Positions 49,001-62,000 of a stretch of DNA of 64,000 bases are shown one piece after another. Origin of the DNA: Parasponia andersonii (lineage: Eukaryota; Streptophyta; Magnoliopsida; Rosales; Cannabaceae); NCBI GenBank assembly GCA_002914805.1, contig JXTB01000286.1:65117-129116 (forward strand). Direction: 5' to 3'. Numbering within the stretch: position 1 is the first letter of the stretch; every line of letters starts with the position of its first letter. The position numbers were made by a program, and so were the translations under genes. The notes under the pieces were generated by a model. The model had not been told where the DNA came from and did no database searches. It was given only the letters and a program-made list of their open reading frames with translations.

Positions 49001-49325
49001 CATACCCACAGCTAGGTAAAAAAAATATCTACCAGAGAATGATCTAGATATATGTACGAACAATAATTATTTTTTTTTACATAGATATTATTTTTCATAA
49101 CTAAGATTTATTATGTATGTCTTTTTATAATAAAATATAGAAAAAAAATAAGCGTTAAATAATGTAAATTTATTAATTTAAAAAAATTATTTTTTTTTAC
49201 ATAGATATTATTTTTCATAACTAAGATTTATTATGTATGTCTTTTTATAATAAAATATAGAAAAAAAATAAGCGTTAAATAATGTAAATTTATTAATTTA
49301 AAAAAAAAAACTTAATTGAATTATG

Positions 49326-49371
<46 letters not shown>

Positions 49372-49517
49372 CGACTTCATGTTTGGTTCTAATTCGTATA
49401 CTAATTAGACTTGCTTTCCTCTTTTCATTTGTAGGATGGCAAGGCAATGTTGCAAGAATGCAGCAGCAGCAAGTTAATAATATGATGCCACCAATGAATC
49501 AAAGAATGATGCCTTGA
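46093..49517 (+). CDS. PLAC8-family protein with Pro/Gln-rich N-terminus, 4 exons
   Basis: Membrane-associated Cys-rich PLAC8 protein. Exons: 46093-46894, 47338-47409, 48362-48574, 49435-49517, giving 389 residues with intact joins. Residues 1-250 form a low-complexity arm rich in Pro, Gln, Asn and His, starting [19 protein letters not shown]. The PLAC8 domain follows: [39 protein letters not shown], a hydrophobic segment ([19 protein letters not shown]), [13 protein letters not shown], and [23 protein letters not shown] Met/Gln-rich tail ([19 protein letters not shown]) ends it. The CPC and CC motifs are intact. Most plant family members lack such a long N-terminal arm. The start at 46093 is preferred over 46018 because the extra 25 residues translate the (CT)n leader. 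It lies about 3.5 kb from the SCD1 stop. Function is inferred from family only (metal transport or growth control). Confidence 0.92.
46973..47150. mobile_element. Probable MITE in intron 1 of the second PLAC8 gene
   Basis: Blocks such as CCAAAATTTTAACTACTAAA near 47000 are matched in reverse complement near 47097-47118 (TTTAGTATCCAAAATTTTG). This suggests a short inverted-repeat element of about 170 bp. Boundaries are uncertain. Confidence 0.4.
48810..49035. mobile_element. Diverged relative of the (TA)n-associated MITE, in intron 3
   Basis: TCATTATAGCC, AATGATCTAATAGTTT and ACATACCCACAGCTAGGTAAAA occur in the same order as the matching blocks of MITE copy A (TCATTATAGGC, GTGATCCAATGGTT, ATACCTACCCATAGGTAAAA). 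The left part is less certain. Confidence 0.5.
49067..49306. repeat. Exact tandem duplication, 2 x 120 bp, in intron 3
   Basis: The unit starting ATTATTTTTTTTTACATAGA is followed by an identical copy 120 bases later, with no difference seen over the whole unit. A diverged third relative precedes it at about 48820-48915. Perfect identity in fast-changing intron DNA means a very recent duplication or an assembly error. Confidence 0.9.
49329..49369. repeat. (AT)n microsatellite in intron 3
   Basis: About 40 bases of uninterrupted AT, roughly 65 bases upstream of the last exon's acceptor. Confidence 0.9.
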
Positions 49518-49799
49518 TTTAGAAATATACATTTATCCAATCTTGAATAAACGTTGTGTACGTATGTCATGTATTTCTATTGCTCGCTATTTCTTTTAAT
49601 TAAAACTCTTCTTTTTTCCCAAGATTAAATTATTTCAACCTGTCTAACGTTAATTGGCATATGTAATTTTTTTTTTTCCCCCTTTCAACCAACTTTTAAC
49701 AAACTTATCTTTAGCAAGCTGACAAGCTCTGGTACAAACATTGACGATGAAAACATAAATGCATGCCCATATAAATATACTTATTTATTTATGAGAATT

Positions 49800-50100
49800 C
49801 ATGATCATCTAGCGAGTCCTCCATAACTTGTGGGGGTGCAAATGCTTCTAGTTTCCTTCATTTAATTTCTCAGCATTGACAATCCACCCTTTATGTAGCC
49901 AGTTGAAAATACAGAAAATATCAAAGACTAGAATTGTAGATTATGCTCAACTAAATACCTAGCTAAGAAATTGGTACTTATGTAAAGTAAATCAAATTAC
50001 AGACTAAGGTCTGTTACAGCATAAGAAATTATGGAATCCCAGAAGATTCTCTAACAATGTAACAAACATAACATACATAACAAATTAGACATGTGGGTTA
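49800..50100 (-). mobile_element. Probable 3' LTR remnant of the copia fragment
   Basis: Lies directly downstream, in the minus-strand sense, of the copia coding remnant. It begins about TGTTAGAGAATCTTCTGGGA and ends near GCATTTGCACCCCCACA, fitting TG...CA LTR ends. No 5' LTR is in the window, so the length and ends are inferred. Confidence 0.5.
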
Positions 50101-50104
50101 ACAA

Positions 50105-50790
50105 CTAGTACTGCCACCTATCTAGTACTTCAAATTTGAGCTTGCTTCTGAGGACTTCAAATTTGAAATAACTAAGAGGTTTGGTTAGGACATCGGCTAT
50201 TTGATGTTCGGTTGGAATATATCGAACTTCCAACGCTTTAGCTAGAACTTTCTCATGATTAAAATAAATATCAACTTCGATGTGCTTAGTGCTGGAACGA
50301 AACATTGGATTCGAGGCTAATGAAACAACACCAATATTGTCATACCAGAGTACTGGACAAGAATTGAAGTCCTCGAAACCAAGTTGTTTCAGTAGTGAGT
50401 CAAGCCAAATAACTTCAATGGCAGCTTGAGCCAAAGCTCGATAATCTGACTCGGTGCGAGATCGAGCCACTATAGCCTGCTTTCTGGAACTCCAATCCAC
50501 TAAGTTTCCTCCAAGGTAAGAACAATAGCCATTAGTGAATCTCCTATCATCGACACTGCTCACCCAATCACCATTAGCTTAGGCTTCGAGCATTAACCTT
50601 TCTACTGGATGAAACAGCAACCCATAATTGCTGGTATCCTTCAAATATCTAAGAACCTATTTATATGCTTTGCCAATGTTCCATGGTTGCAGCTTGCAAG
50701 AATTGACTAAGCTTGTTTACAATTTAGATATTGCAGGCCACCAATGATGCTTTTGTATATTGAACAAAGAACTATCTTCAAGAGCTAACA
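50105..50790 (-). pseudogene. Ty1/copia polyprotein fragment (RNase H end)
   Basis: The 152-codon minus-strand frame at 50105-50563 is the C-terminal RNase H region of a copia polyprotein: SSRKQAIVARSRTESDYRAL, AAIEVIWLDSLLKQLG, STKHIEVDIYFNHEKV and YIPTEHQIADVLTKPLS. Upstream (50564-50700) the same reading continues as VLRYLKDTSNYGLLFHP and LMLEA but is cut by stops (K-TAG-V and EA-TAA-ANGDW). Integrase and most of the reverse transcriptase are missing. Confidence 0.93.
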
Positions 50791-52014
50791 ATTCTAGTTA
50801 GCACACGTAACAGTAGGAAAAATTTTAGCTCCTTCCATATGAGCCTTATCTAAGTGCAGTTGCCCGTTACTTAGATTTAAAATAGATTTTGCAGAAAGGA
50901 ATAATTAGTTTTAAACTCATTGATCATAAACATAGTGCTGAAAATATTTGTGAGCAGATACTTTTTTTTTTTTTTTTTTGGTTATTATCCAGATTATCTT
51001 TTAGATAATTTCATTAAACGACACCTCAAATCTCTCTCTCAAAAATTCTATCTTCTTCCTCAATAAATTATCTCAAAAATTCCATCTTATTCCTCAACAA
51101 ATATCCTATCCTGTATCTGATTGGAGACAGAGATCAAAAAATTTCCCTCTTCGGTGGCACTTCCCTAGTTTTTTTCGTTTTTCTTTTAATAATCCATTCA
51201 TTCATGTGAAGGTTTTTTTCATATAGATTTATTCTTGTGGGCCTTTTGTCCTACCAGATTATAAATTTGTTATAGGTTTTGCTTATTTTAATTATTTTTC
51301 TTTTATCTTTTGTGTTTTTTTTTTCTATACATAAATTTTTTTATGATTTAAATTTAAAACAAATTCAATGTACGTACTACACGGTTTACAAAGATGGAGT
51401 GTATCAGGGTTAGTATTATGCTTGGAAATGATAAATATCTAAATCTTATAGTGTCCCTATGATTCACAATTCATATGGTACAAATTAATTTCAAGATTGT
51501 TGTGAGTATAGTAAACTCTTCTAGTGGTATGTCTAGTAATATTGCTGGGTATACGAACTCTTTATTAAGATATAGATGTACTGACTCTCTTGTGGCTTTA
51601 TATTTTGTCTCAAAGATAAAGCCGGCCATACAAGTGCTATGATATTTTTTCCATGTTGACGATTTGCTTTGTAATTGGGAAATTTCTAATTTTGTTGCTC
51701 ATATTTTAGTAATTAGTTTATTTTATTAATAAATTTTTCTTTTACTTTTGAAAAAAAATATTTATGACTGTATTTTAAGCATTGCAAAAAAATATGAAAT
51801 ACACAACCGAATTGTCTCTATCACATAAGATGATGCTTTCATCAATACAAAGATGATAAATCTAGTATTAGAGGAATTTTATCATAACAACGTTATGCGT
51901 GCTATATTATCAACCACGTCATGATAGCAGACATAAAATGATAGATGAACACATTTATAATGTTTAATCTAATATTTCATGGATTAATAATTTTAAATGT
52001 ATAACTAGGTTTAA
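50791..52014. other. AT-rich intergenic DNA
   Basis: No gene is recognised. 51370-51740 looks like the 3' untranslated end of a retroelement (ending AATAAATTTTTC then A-rich), but no coding part is present. Confidence 0.45.
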
Positions 52015-52091
52015 GATATCGCAAATATGAAGGTCTCAAAGATATTGCAAATATGAGGTCTCAAAGATATTGCAAATCTGAAGGTCTCAAA
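52015..52091. repeat. Three-copy tandem repeat, ~26-bp unit
   Basis: Units of the type GATATTGCAAATATGAGGTC followed by TCAAA start at 52015, 52041 and 52066 and differ by one to three bases. Confidence 0.9.
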
Positions 52092-53027
52092 ACTAGATAT
52101 TAAACTTGACGTGCCCATAAGATGGAACTCCATCTATTTATTTATTTGACATTGAAAAGCCTGTGTAGTATAAAATGATTGTTTTATAATTCAATAATGG
52201 GTTCAGCAAATATTGAATGAGGTCGATTATTTAATTGCTGAAAATTTCGTGCAATTTTGGAAGGTTTTTATGATGGTATTGCTTTGTCTCGTGTTTATTA
52301 TCCTTATTCTCTTTTTTTTTTTGTGTTTTACATCATATTGTTGACCTTACCAGTGTTTATTACTCTTCTCTTTTGGTTACACATCATATTGTTGACATCT
52401 CTCTTTTGGTTCTATATCATATTGTGGGCATTACTATAATGTTTCTTTCGAATAGAAATGATGAATAATTTAAACCCATTATAGAAGTGATGGAAACCAA
52501 ATTTAAGAAATATTGGTCTGAAATTCTTTTATTGATCAGAAATATTGGTCATATTGGCCTTGCAATTGTACTTTAGGATCTAAAATAAAAGCCAAAGAAT
52601 ACAATAAAGGAATTTCAGCTGTACTTATAACCTCTCTCATACAGCCATACGTTTATGATGAGTATTTGGCAGCGGCTCACCGCTCAAGTGAAAAAAATGT
52701 ATAATACGAAAAATAGAACAAAAGTACAATAGCACCAATTCATCTTTGAGTCAATTCCACAAAAATCTTGCAGTTCTTTCCCTCAGTAAACGTAATAACA
52801 ATGTGATAAAAAAAAAAAATAATACCAAAGAAAAAATTAAAGAGTTCTGCTTCAGACAATCATATTTTTCCGGTTTCTGTCGCAGCATAAAAAACAAAAC
52901 ACTCATCTATAAGCTAACGAAAATTACAAAAATGATACAAGCTTTCCAAAACAAACANAAAAAAAAAAAAAACATAGATATGGTAAACATTTCATCGTGA
53001 CATTTAAACATACAAATGCAGCAAAAC
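52092..53027. other. Spacer and SCD1 3' untranslated region
   Basis: The right part, roughly 52600-53027, should hold the 3' untranslated region of the minus-strand SCD1 gene. An ambiguous base (N) is at 52958 within an A run. TTGTTGAC/ACATCATATTG motifs recur at 52320-52430. No other gene is recognised. Confidence 0.5.
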
Positions 53028-56000
53028 TCAGATGTTAATGGTGGCTTCCCACAGCCTCAAAAGTCCATTACGACCACCACTGCATATCCTTTTCCTCTCA
53101 AGATCCGATGCCACACACCTTACCTGCAGCGCATCAATCATTAAGGACCTAATAAATCAACAAACCCTTCTAATCAAAACTATATATGCAAAGACCTTCC
53201 ACAGGATTCAAAAGGTCTCATATTCACAAGGAAATCAATCTAGTTTATTTCTAACTTTCAAACATAAGAAGGCAAATTCTTGCTAGGAAATGTGCATTGG
53301 TTTCTAAGATGCATACCACAGCAACTGTTCTTTGAGGTGTTCGGTAGAGTTGCCACCCGGCCATTTTCGATCCCGCACTTGAGAAGCCACCAAGTCTCTC
53401 TTGAGGCCGATGATATAGAGACATGGAATTGTCAGCTGCTCCTATTCCTAACCAGTGTTCTCCCGCATTGATGGATAATATTGCACCAGTATGAATCGTA
53501 ACATTTTTAACACATCTTATGCCTTCTGCATACATGATTAAAAGTCAAATGTCACCAAGAGTGTACAATGCTACCTTTTACATGTTCAAAATTATACTAT
53601 TATCCATTCAAGTTTTATTGAAACCAATAACTCTGTTTTCATCAACGTAGAACTGAGTCTTCCACATTCATAAGCCTTTTATACATATACATATGTATAG
53701 ATTTTTTTATTTTCTTTATGGATAGAAAAAATAATATTAACCGTTAGATTTCAATACGATGGTTACAAAAAATAAAATGCCTATTTAATTATCTTTAAAA
53801 TCCGTTCCAACATATTTAATTGTAACCATCGAATGATATCTAACAGTTTCTATTAGTTTCCCAATCAATAGAAAAAACAAATCCCAAATGTACATATATT
53901 TATAATATTTAGCACGCATGTTCTATTTCTTTCCATTGTAAACATATGCTTGTTTTCCTAATCGAGTAACCAACCATGAGATTAACAAATTTCCACATCC
54001 ACGTCATTCCCCCAACCAGCCTCAAAGAAAGAAAACATTGCCAATAAGTCCCAACAAACGTAGTGTATTGCCTCTGTTATGGAAAAGTCCAGGTCCAAAG
54101 ACATTACCAAGGCAATTTGCACCATGATGGTTAATTCTTATCTATAACTCCTAATAAATAAAACCCAGAAGGAGAAAGCAAATAATAGAACCTGCAAGAG
54201 AAAAAAGCAAGAACACTATAATGTTGAGGCTCGAGATCAATAATGCTCTTACCCTCTTCATTTTCCCAAAACCGGAGCAGCCCATCAGTTGAACCTGAAA
54301 AGTACATCATATTCACATAGGCAAAGGCGTAACAAGTTAAAATCAGAACTTCTTTTATCTTATTTTATTATTATTATTTTTTTATACGAAACGAAACTTG
54401 TGTTATTAAAAGAAGATAATACAAGAACAGCTGGATAAGTAATCAGAATAATAGGAGTACCAAAAGGAAAGTCGAACAAAACAAACTGAAACAGTAAAGG
54501 GGGAAAAAAGTGAAAACCTGTAATTATTCCTTTATCCAGCGCAGAGTACTCAACACATAATATTGGACCCGCATGGCATGCTAGAACAGCATCACATGTT
54601 CCTCGAGAAACAGACCACAGTCTTGCAGTCCAATCATCACTACCAGTAATGACTGTGTCCCCAACCATCCTAATTGACCTGCACACACACACAAAAGGAA
54701 ACAATAAAATAGTTTCTTAAGTTTATCTACAAGTATATTAAACAGATACGCAGCTTTTTAAGCTCACCTAATCCACTTTGTGTGCCCTAAGAGCTTGTGC
54801 ATCTGTCTGCCAGCACGAATGTCCCAAATGTTTGCAACACTAATAACACAAGCATCCACTATATTATATTTAGGATATAAGTTGAACAAAATTTTTAAAT
54901 ACTATAATTTAAACAAATTCTAATTCAAATTTAAATATACATACGCATCTCTGCCAGCAGCAGCTAAGATTCCTGTGGAGTCATCATATTCCATGCATAA
55001 AACTGCACTAGAGCAACGACCAACAGTAGCCACACAAGTATCTGTTCTGACATCCCACATCTTTACAGTGCCATCGTGTGCAGCAGTAAGTACACGTTCA
55101 CCTGATAACATGCGCACACAGCTAACCTACAAGGATGGACCAACATTCATTAAACTTTAAAAGAGGTGGGAAATTACAAGGAATTTTGTTTGGCAGGTGT
55201 TTAAACGTAAATTCATAAAAAACGAAAGTTCCATATTTTGGGGAGGGGCGATTCAAACTTTGGACTCTCTACACTAGGAGGAGGTACGGTGATCATTAGG
55301 CCATACCAAAAACCGCAAGCAAATAGGCAATGAAAACAGAAATTTTTAGTGAAAGCACAAGCATCTTCTTCAAACAACATTCAAAAACATAAAAGCGCAA
55401 TAAATGGTAGGAAGTTGGAGCGTACGCAAAAATTTAAGAGGGAAAACTTCAGCCACTTCACCATTCAGGTTGCAAGTTGTTTGGTCCAATATCAACAAAG
55501 AACTCTTAAAACTTTGTTTCATTGCCAACAAAATTTGCGACTTTTTCATATGTGGCTTTGCTATTCTTATACTCTGCCCATCTTTATTGATCGATGACAA
55601 AACGATACTCTAAGCATAAACAACAAACCTGTGCATCATGGCCTTTCAGCTCTTCAAGAAGCTGAGTAGTTTGTTTGTCCCACACTAAAACAGACTGATC
55701 GTCAGATCCTGATACAACCTTTCCTCTATCAGAACTTATTGCACGGACAGTTCTGCATATGGAGGACAAACAAGAATTAGGGAGAAAGACATCATCAACC
55801 CAAGGTAAGTTAACCAACATATAACCACATAGAAGCACATAAAGCACAGGACGAATCATGTTCAAAAATAACAAAATAAAAATGCTAGAAAAAGACCTTG
55901 TATGTCCTTTCAAAGTTGCCCGAAGTTCAGAACCACGAAGACTAGGATCCCAAATCTTAACCTGAGATAGTGTTAAAAATGATGAAAGTGCATCTCATAA

Positions 56001-59000
56001 CATCGACTCTTGTGCATTGTCAAACGATAAGGCAGAATAAAACAATGATATATGTCGGCTTACTGTGCAGTCTGTGCTTCCACTGATAAAGAAACCTGCA
56101 TCTTCACGATCACCCACAAGATCCCAAACCTCTCTCCTCGTCACACAATGTAAAGCAGTGACAGCACCACTGTGACCCCTAAGTACGCGAACACTGGTTT
56201 GAGTTTTCTTCTGCCCAGCAGTTGATAAATCTTGCTTGCGAGGACTCCCATTCTCATTTGCGGCTAAGAGTTAATAAAAAATGCCATGAGGATATAAAGG
56301 AAGATAATATAAGATTAGAATTGAAGGATAAGCATATATAACATTATAAATAGATATACCTGATAAGCCACCATCAGAAGTCCATCTACGAACACGACTG
56401 AAAGAATTGGTTCTGGATGCTGTATCCCTGCTGAACATGCTCTGAACCCAGCTCCTCCCAGAAGCCTCAGCAGGTTGCTGATTCTCATCAGTAGCAGAAC
56501 GTGGGGATGCTAATCCATGAGACAGGGACTGGGCCTTGGTAGAAGTTATTCCCCAGTAACCAATGCGTAGTTGCTGAATATGAGACAAAAATCCTCTGAG
56601 TTTAATCTGAAAACAAACCAAGGAACATTGTCAGTGGTGCAATTGATAAACCACTTTAATGTAATAAATAAAGAGAACATGACACTGAAAACATTAAAGA
56701 TAATGAAACCAAAAGAAGTGGAGTACATTGTCATCAAATCATTACAAGGACCACTATTGCTTAACAATTATTCATATTAAGACAAAAGAAAAATAACAAT
56801 GAAAAAAGGACAAGTTCTTATAACTAAAAGAAACAATATATAGACTAGCAAAAAAATGATAAAGAAACTTGAGCTAAATTCGTTCAAAACTTTTTAATGT
56901 TTTCTATATCTTAATTATGCACCAATAAGATGAATTCTTTTGTTAGGTTAAAATACTGTTGGAAGTTCCAATCCCCTCTTGAAAAAGGTTCAACCCAGAA
57001 CACTTTAGTTAATTACTACGCAGGAACAAAGACCACAGATCATATTGAAGGAACAAATTTTCGATGAGCAAAAGAAATATATTTATTGTGAATCCACATA
57101 TTACAGTGTCTTTCAGTAGGTTCTTGCAAGTTTGCACGCCAAAGGCATTTCTTGGCAGCAACATATTGCTGCATATTTGCTCATCCAAAATGATTTTTGA
57201 AAAATAAAACCGGAAAAAAAAAAAACGTATACATTCAATTTCAAACCATTTAAGAATAAAGAAGAAAGAGGCAGATTTTATAATTATGACAAGATCCAAC
57301 AAAAACAATTTCTAATAAACTGGCTCTGAGACTTTTCTTTGAGCTTCCTGAATTCAGTGTCACATACTAAGTGTCCAAGAATCAATCACACATATTACCA
57401 ACAGTGCCAATTATGGTGTCCAGGCATAATAAGAACATATCTATACAAACACCTCCTAACCATATATAAAAGACCGAGGATATCATAGATAACAATGTCA
57501 TAAACTAAGCAATCATCACGTACAGGAGAACAAAAACTTAACTTACAAATTGCTTGTAACCAATGTTGTTTTTCTCTGCTATTGTTTCAATCATGTACCA
57601 AGCATCAGTATCAGGAAGTCCCAGTCCAGCCTTAGTAAAAAAATAAAAAGAAGTATTTACTTGATGAAAAAAAAAATACAAAAACAAACAAACAAACAAA
57701 CAAACAAAAGAGTAATAACAGTACTACTACAATAAAAATTACCATGTGTGATGCCACCATTATTAGCTGTGCTGTCACCAGAGACGCATAATTCGCTGCC
57801 CTGACAAAGAAAGAGACAACAGAGAACTAGTTAGCAAAAGATCACTTTCAATCTTTGGTGCAGAGAAGTGTCATTTTTCTTGTGCATCAGATCATGAGAA
57901 CATTATATGTACAACTGCTTTAAAAACCACAATTTAAAGGAGCCAAGAAAATGAGATAAATTAAAAAATGAAACTTGAAGTTAAATGGAAGCTTTACTTG
58001 TTTGAAGACTGCTCCATTAGATAGTCAAAATATCCTTCCCAAAATCTGAACAAAATATACATATACACATAGAGTAGAAAATTTTTAAAATTCATTAGAG
58101 AAAAAATATACCAAGCGCTGTTTCACATCAATACAAAACATCAGTTGTGGTCGTAATAGATTCTATACGTAAACTATTCCAAACTCATAACAAGTATGGG
58201 AGAAATAACACCCAGAGTGGCAAAAGGTTAATGATCACATCCACTAATAATAGATCCCTAAACTCATTAAACTAAGGCAGTCCAAATGAATAGAAAATGA
58301 AAGTTAGATGTAAGGATTAAACTGCAAAATCATTTAGTTAAACAACCTGTCTTTATTTACAATTTTGTAAAATCATCATCATCCAGAGCCTCTGCTGGCA
58401 TAAATAGTTCTGAACTCGGTTTTTACTAAAACGCTGCAAATCGAGTCAGGTCCATATAGTTTGAGGATCTACTTGGAAGTTTGCATTCAATATTCGTAAG
58501 CATTTCGATCTTCTATTATGCACTTCATTGTTTTCGTTTATGATTAGGTCATTTATTCTATTGTTATCTAATTAAAAAAAGCTGAAAACGGAAAAGTAGA
58601 TGATTTTTTATACTTCATACGAAAGAGAGATGAGATCCTTCAGTATCACCAAATTTTCATTTGACAGGATGAAAAGAAAGACAGAGAAATGGGGATGGTA
58701 ATTCAGTCAAGGATCCTTTCATTTTGTATTTAGTTTCAGAAAAGGACTTACAAGTCCTTTCATAAGTCAAAGAGAAATTAGAATAAATCAAATCTGAAAA
58801 ATAATAACCTGTTACACTTACCGTAATTCCTCCCAGATAGATAGAGATATGAGATGACGTTGGATGTAGTCTTGAACATTATTAGCATCCTTCTTATACA
58901 TTTCAGCAGACACTTCAACGGCATCTCTGATGGTCAACATATCGTTGCGTGAAGTTGCACGACTGATTGCTGTTTTGAGCTGCATTAGGTGCAAGGAAAT

Positions 59001-62000
59001 ATTGGAATAACATATGGCAGCTTGCCGTTAAGAATATAAGTAATTAGAGAAAATAAATAGTGCAAATAAGAATTACATTGTTTTAGCTGACATTACCTAG
59101 TAGAGGGATGGGACGGAAGTAAATTTACTTCTATTAATATTGAAACATCGATCTATTTGTAGTTGCCTAGTTGGAAGAATTTATAAGTCTTAACAATAAC
59201 AATATTTACATTGCATAGAATACTTCAAGAGATCTATTCTGAAATTACATAATCTCAACCAATTCTCATTGTGTTGAAACAGATTAATCCCGTGACGAAT
59301 TTGATTTAGCACTTACCAGTTCTTTAACCGCAATGAACTGTTCCTCCGTCAACTGACAGTGCCATCCCTGAGAGCAAACATTATTTAGATTACTATAGGA
59401 TAATGCTGCAAGGAAAGAAGTATCCTTCATGAGAATTAAAGTTACATACTGAATGTATGTGCTCCCTGATACATTCAACAAACCCGCTACCTCCTATCCC
59501 CTCAGCATCAGATTCAATTAAAGCTGCAAGGCCAATACTTTAAAACAATGTTCATATGCAGGTTTTTTAAAGCACTAACCTCAAAAGCAGAACGAATTTA
59601 AGAGCAGCAGAAAAGCATTTTGTAAATAAAAGTCATCTGGAGTTGAATTCTACTCTTCAGGGGAAAAAGAAAAACCTAGACATACCAAGGATTGTGCCAT
59701 ATTCAAATGATGAAAGAGGATCCTCAGTTGCTCCCAATTTGAGAAGACGCAACCACAGGCCCTGTTTATCAAAGCAAATCAGTCATGAGCAGGTGTTGCA
59801 TAGCATCATCACATAAACAAATTGTATTGTAAGCGTATGGTTCAATATAAATTGTAATGCCAATAAATTCTCAGTAACAGATATATAGTCATCACACCTC
59901 TAAAACTTTGCAAATTTACAACATTTTTTTTTCTGACAAGAAACGAAAATTAGATTAATAATGAAAAACTGTTACAAAGTGGATAAGCTATCCACAGGAA
60001 ACAGAGATTACAAAAAAGGTCTCCAATCCCTAACCGTAACTGAGAAGGGAAGACTATTGAAATCCTTTACATCATGTAACCAAATAGCTACCCAGTATCT
60101 AACTCTATACCACAGCAACTCCGCACATTCTCCACTCCCCTCAAAAATTCTCTTGTTTCTTTCCAACCAAATAGCCTTTGCAAATTTACAACATCAAGTA
60201 CAAATGTAGAATATTTTATTAAGTTGTGGAAATGGTAGGATGAGAAATGTCTAAATTTGAATTTACAATTACTTATTTCCATTTTACTTGTGCTTCTTTT
60301 GTCAGCACATTGCTTTAAGACTACAGAGGATTTATTCGGTTTCATAGTTAATTCTCGGTGGAAGTTAAGCTATAGTGTGAGTTCCAAATCTATTACATAA
60401 TTCAGCACCCATAACAAAAATACAAACCCAAACCAGCCATGCCACAAGATATATAAATTCTCAAGATAGAGTAGGACCTGATTATTTTATTGAGATAGGC
60501 AAAATAAAGGAATTATTAAGAACTAAAAGAAGAATGCATATATTATATTTCCTAGACATCTCTTCATATTTTAAGTCAAGCATAACTCATAAGTCTTGGA
60601 CAATTGAGAAAATTAATAGCAACAAAACTTTACAACACATATTATACTTGCAAATATATATAACAAATGCACATTTCCGAAAATAAATAGTAATAATTAT
60701 ACATGTAATTCTATAAAGAGTATAGTTGTATAAATTCAAAATATATAGGTTGAAGTAGAAGTGATACAGTTTCATGTCTATGTTTTCCATGATAGGTCGT
60801 AAATATTCAAAACAAAGACGAAATCAAGTTAAGGGATACCATTTCAAGCATCAAATGGAGCAGAGACATGCATATTTGCAATATTTTACAACTCATCTTA
60901 TTTACACACACAATGCCTTACCTGCAGCTTAACCTTTATGTCCAAAACCATGCGGTCCCTTTCTGCCTGTGAGCAATAAACCATCAAATTACTCAGGAAT
61001 GCTCTAAACAGTAAAAGATAACAACTAGTAACGCAACACAATGATGTGCATGGAACTTACTGCTCTCTCCATTGGACTTAGGCTGTCTGCTTTAGAGTCC
61101 TTACCAAGGAAAGAAGGTGAACTGAAAAGAAAAGAGGAAAATTAGGAGCCATATTACGGTGTCACAACCAAGCTACAGTTTTCAGAAAGTGTAAAAATAT
61201 AAAATACTCTGTTCAACTTGATATGGCCAAAACTTTTCAGTTTGTAGCCAGCTCATGTTTAAAAGGAAAAAGAAAGAAATAACAAAATTTTCAGAATTTC
61301 CATAAAAAGTTAATCATCTTATGTGCTTGACCAGAAAAGCATTTGTCTGAAAAAAATGATGAGATCTATAATGAAAATGTTTTAGAAAACCTCCCGAAGT
61401 TTCTTATGTATTCCTACTGCTAGAACCAAATAAAACAAGCAAAACAGAATATTTTGTCGTTGTGCAGCCTCAAATACTGAAATTTTGTAGTGAAAGTGGT
61501 TAGGTCCCTTCTGTTCTGACTATCTATCAAACAGATACCAAAGTTATTCCATATAGGCAGGATCTCCAATCGATTCATGATGTTTTGGTGTTTTCTTTAA
61601 TGAGAACCTTTTAGTTTCTCCAAAGGTTTAGTGCATTTCAAAATTTCGTTCTTTCTGCAGTACTTCATAACATTGTGATTTTCAGACTGACTGGAATGTA
61701 AAAACACAAATGAGACATCGTTCTTTTTCCTCTGTTCATTTTTTTCTTTTCAAATTTTCTTTGCTCAACTAGAAATTATATTGTCACATCAACGTGTGTA
61801 TATGTACCTAGGTGTATGCTTTCCTGAGTACTCAAAAGCTCCACTTGCTGCAGCAAGGATCTGCCTCCTTTTTTCTTCTTGCTCCTCGGTTCGAATGTCT
61901 GAAGGAAACCTATCATATGTATATTTGGCACCTGATCCCAAACAGCAAACAAAAATGTTAACATACATCACCGTTCATCAACTCCTCATATTTTTATTCC

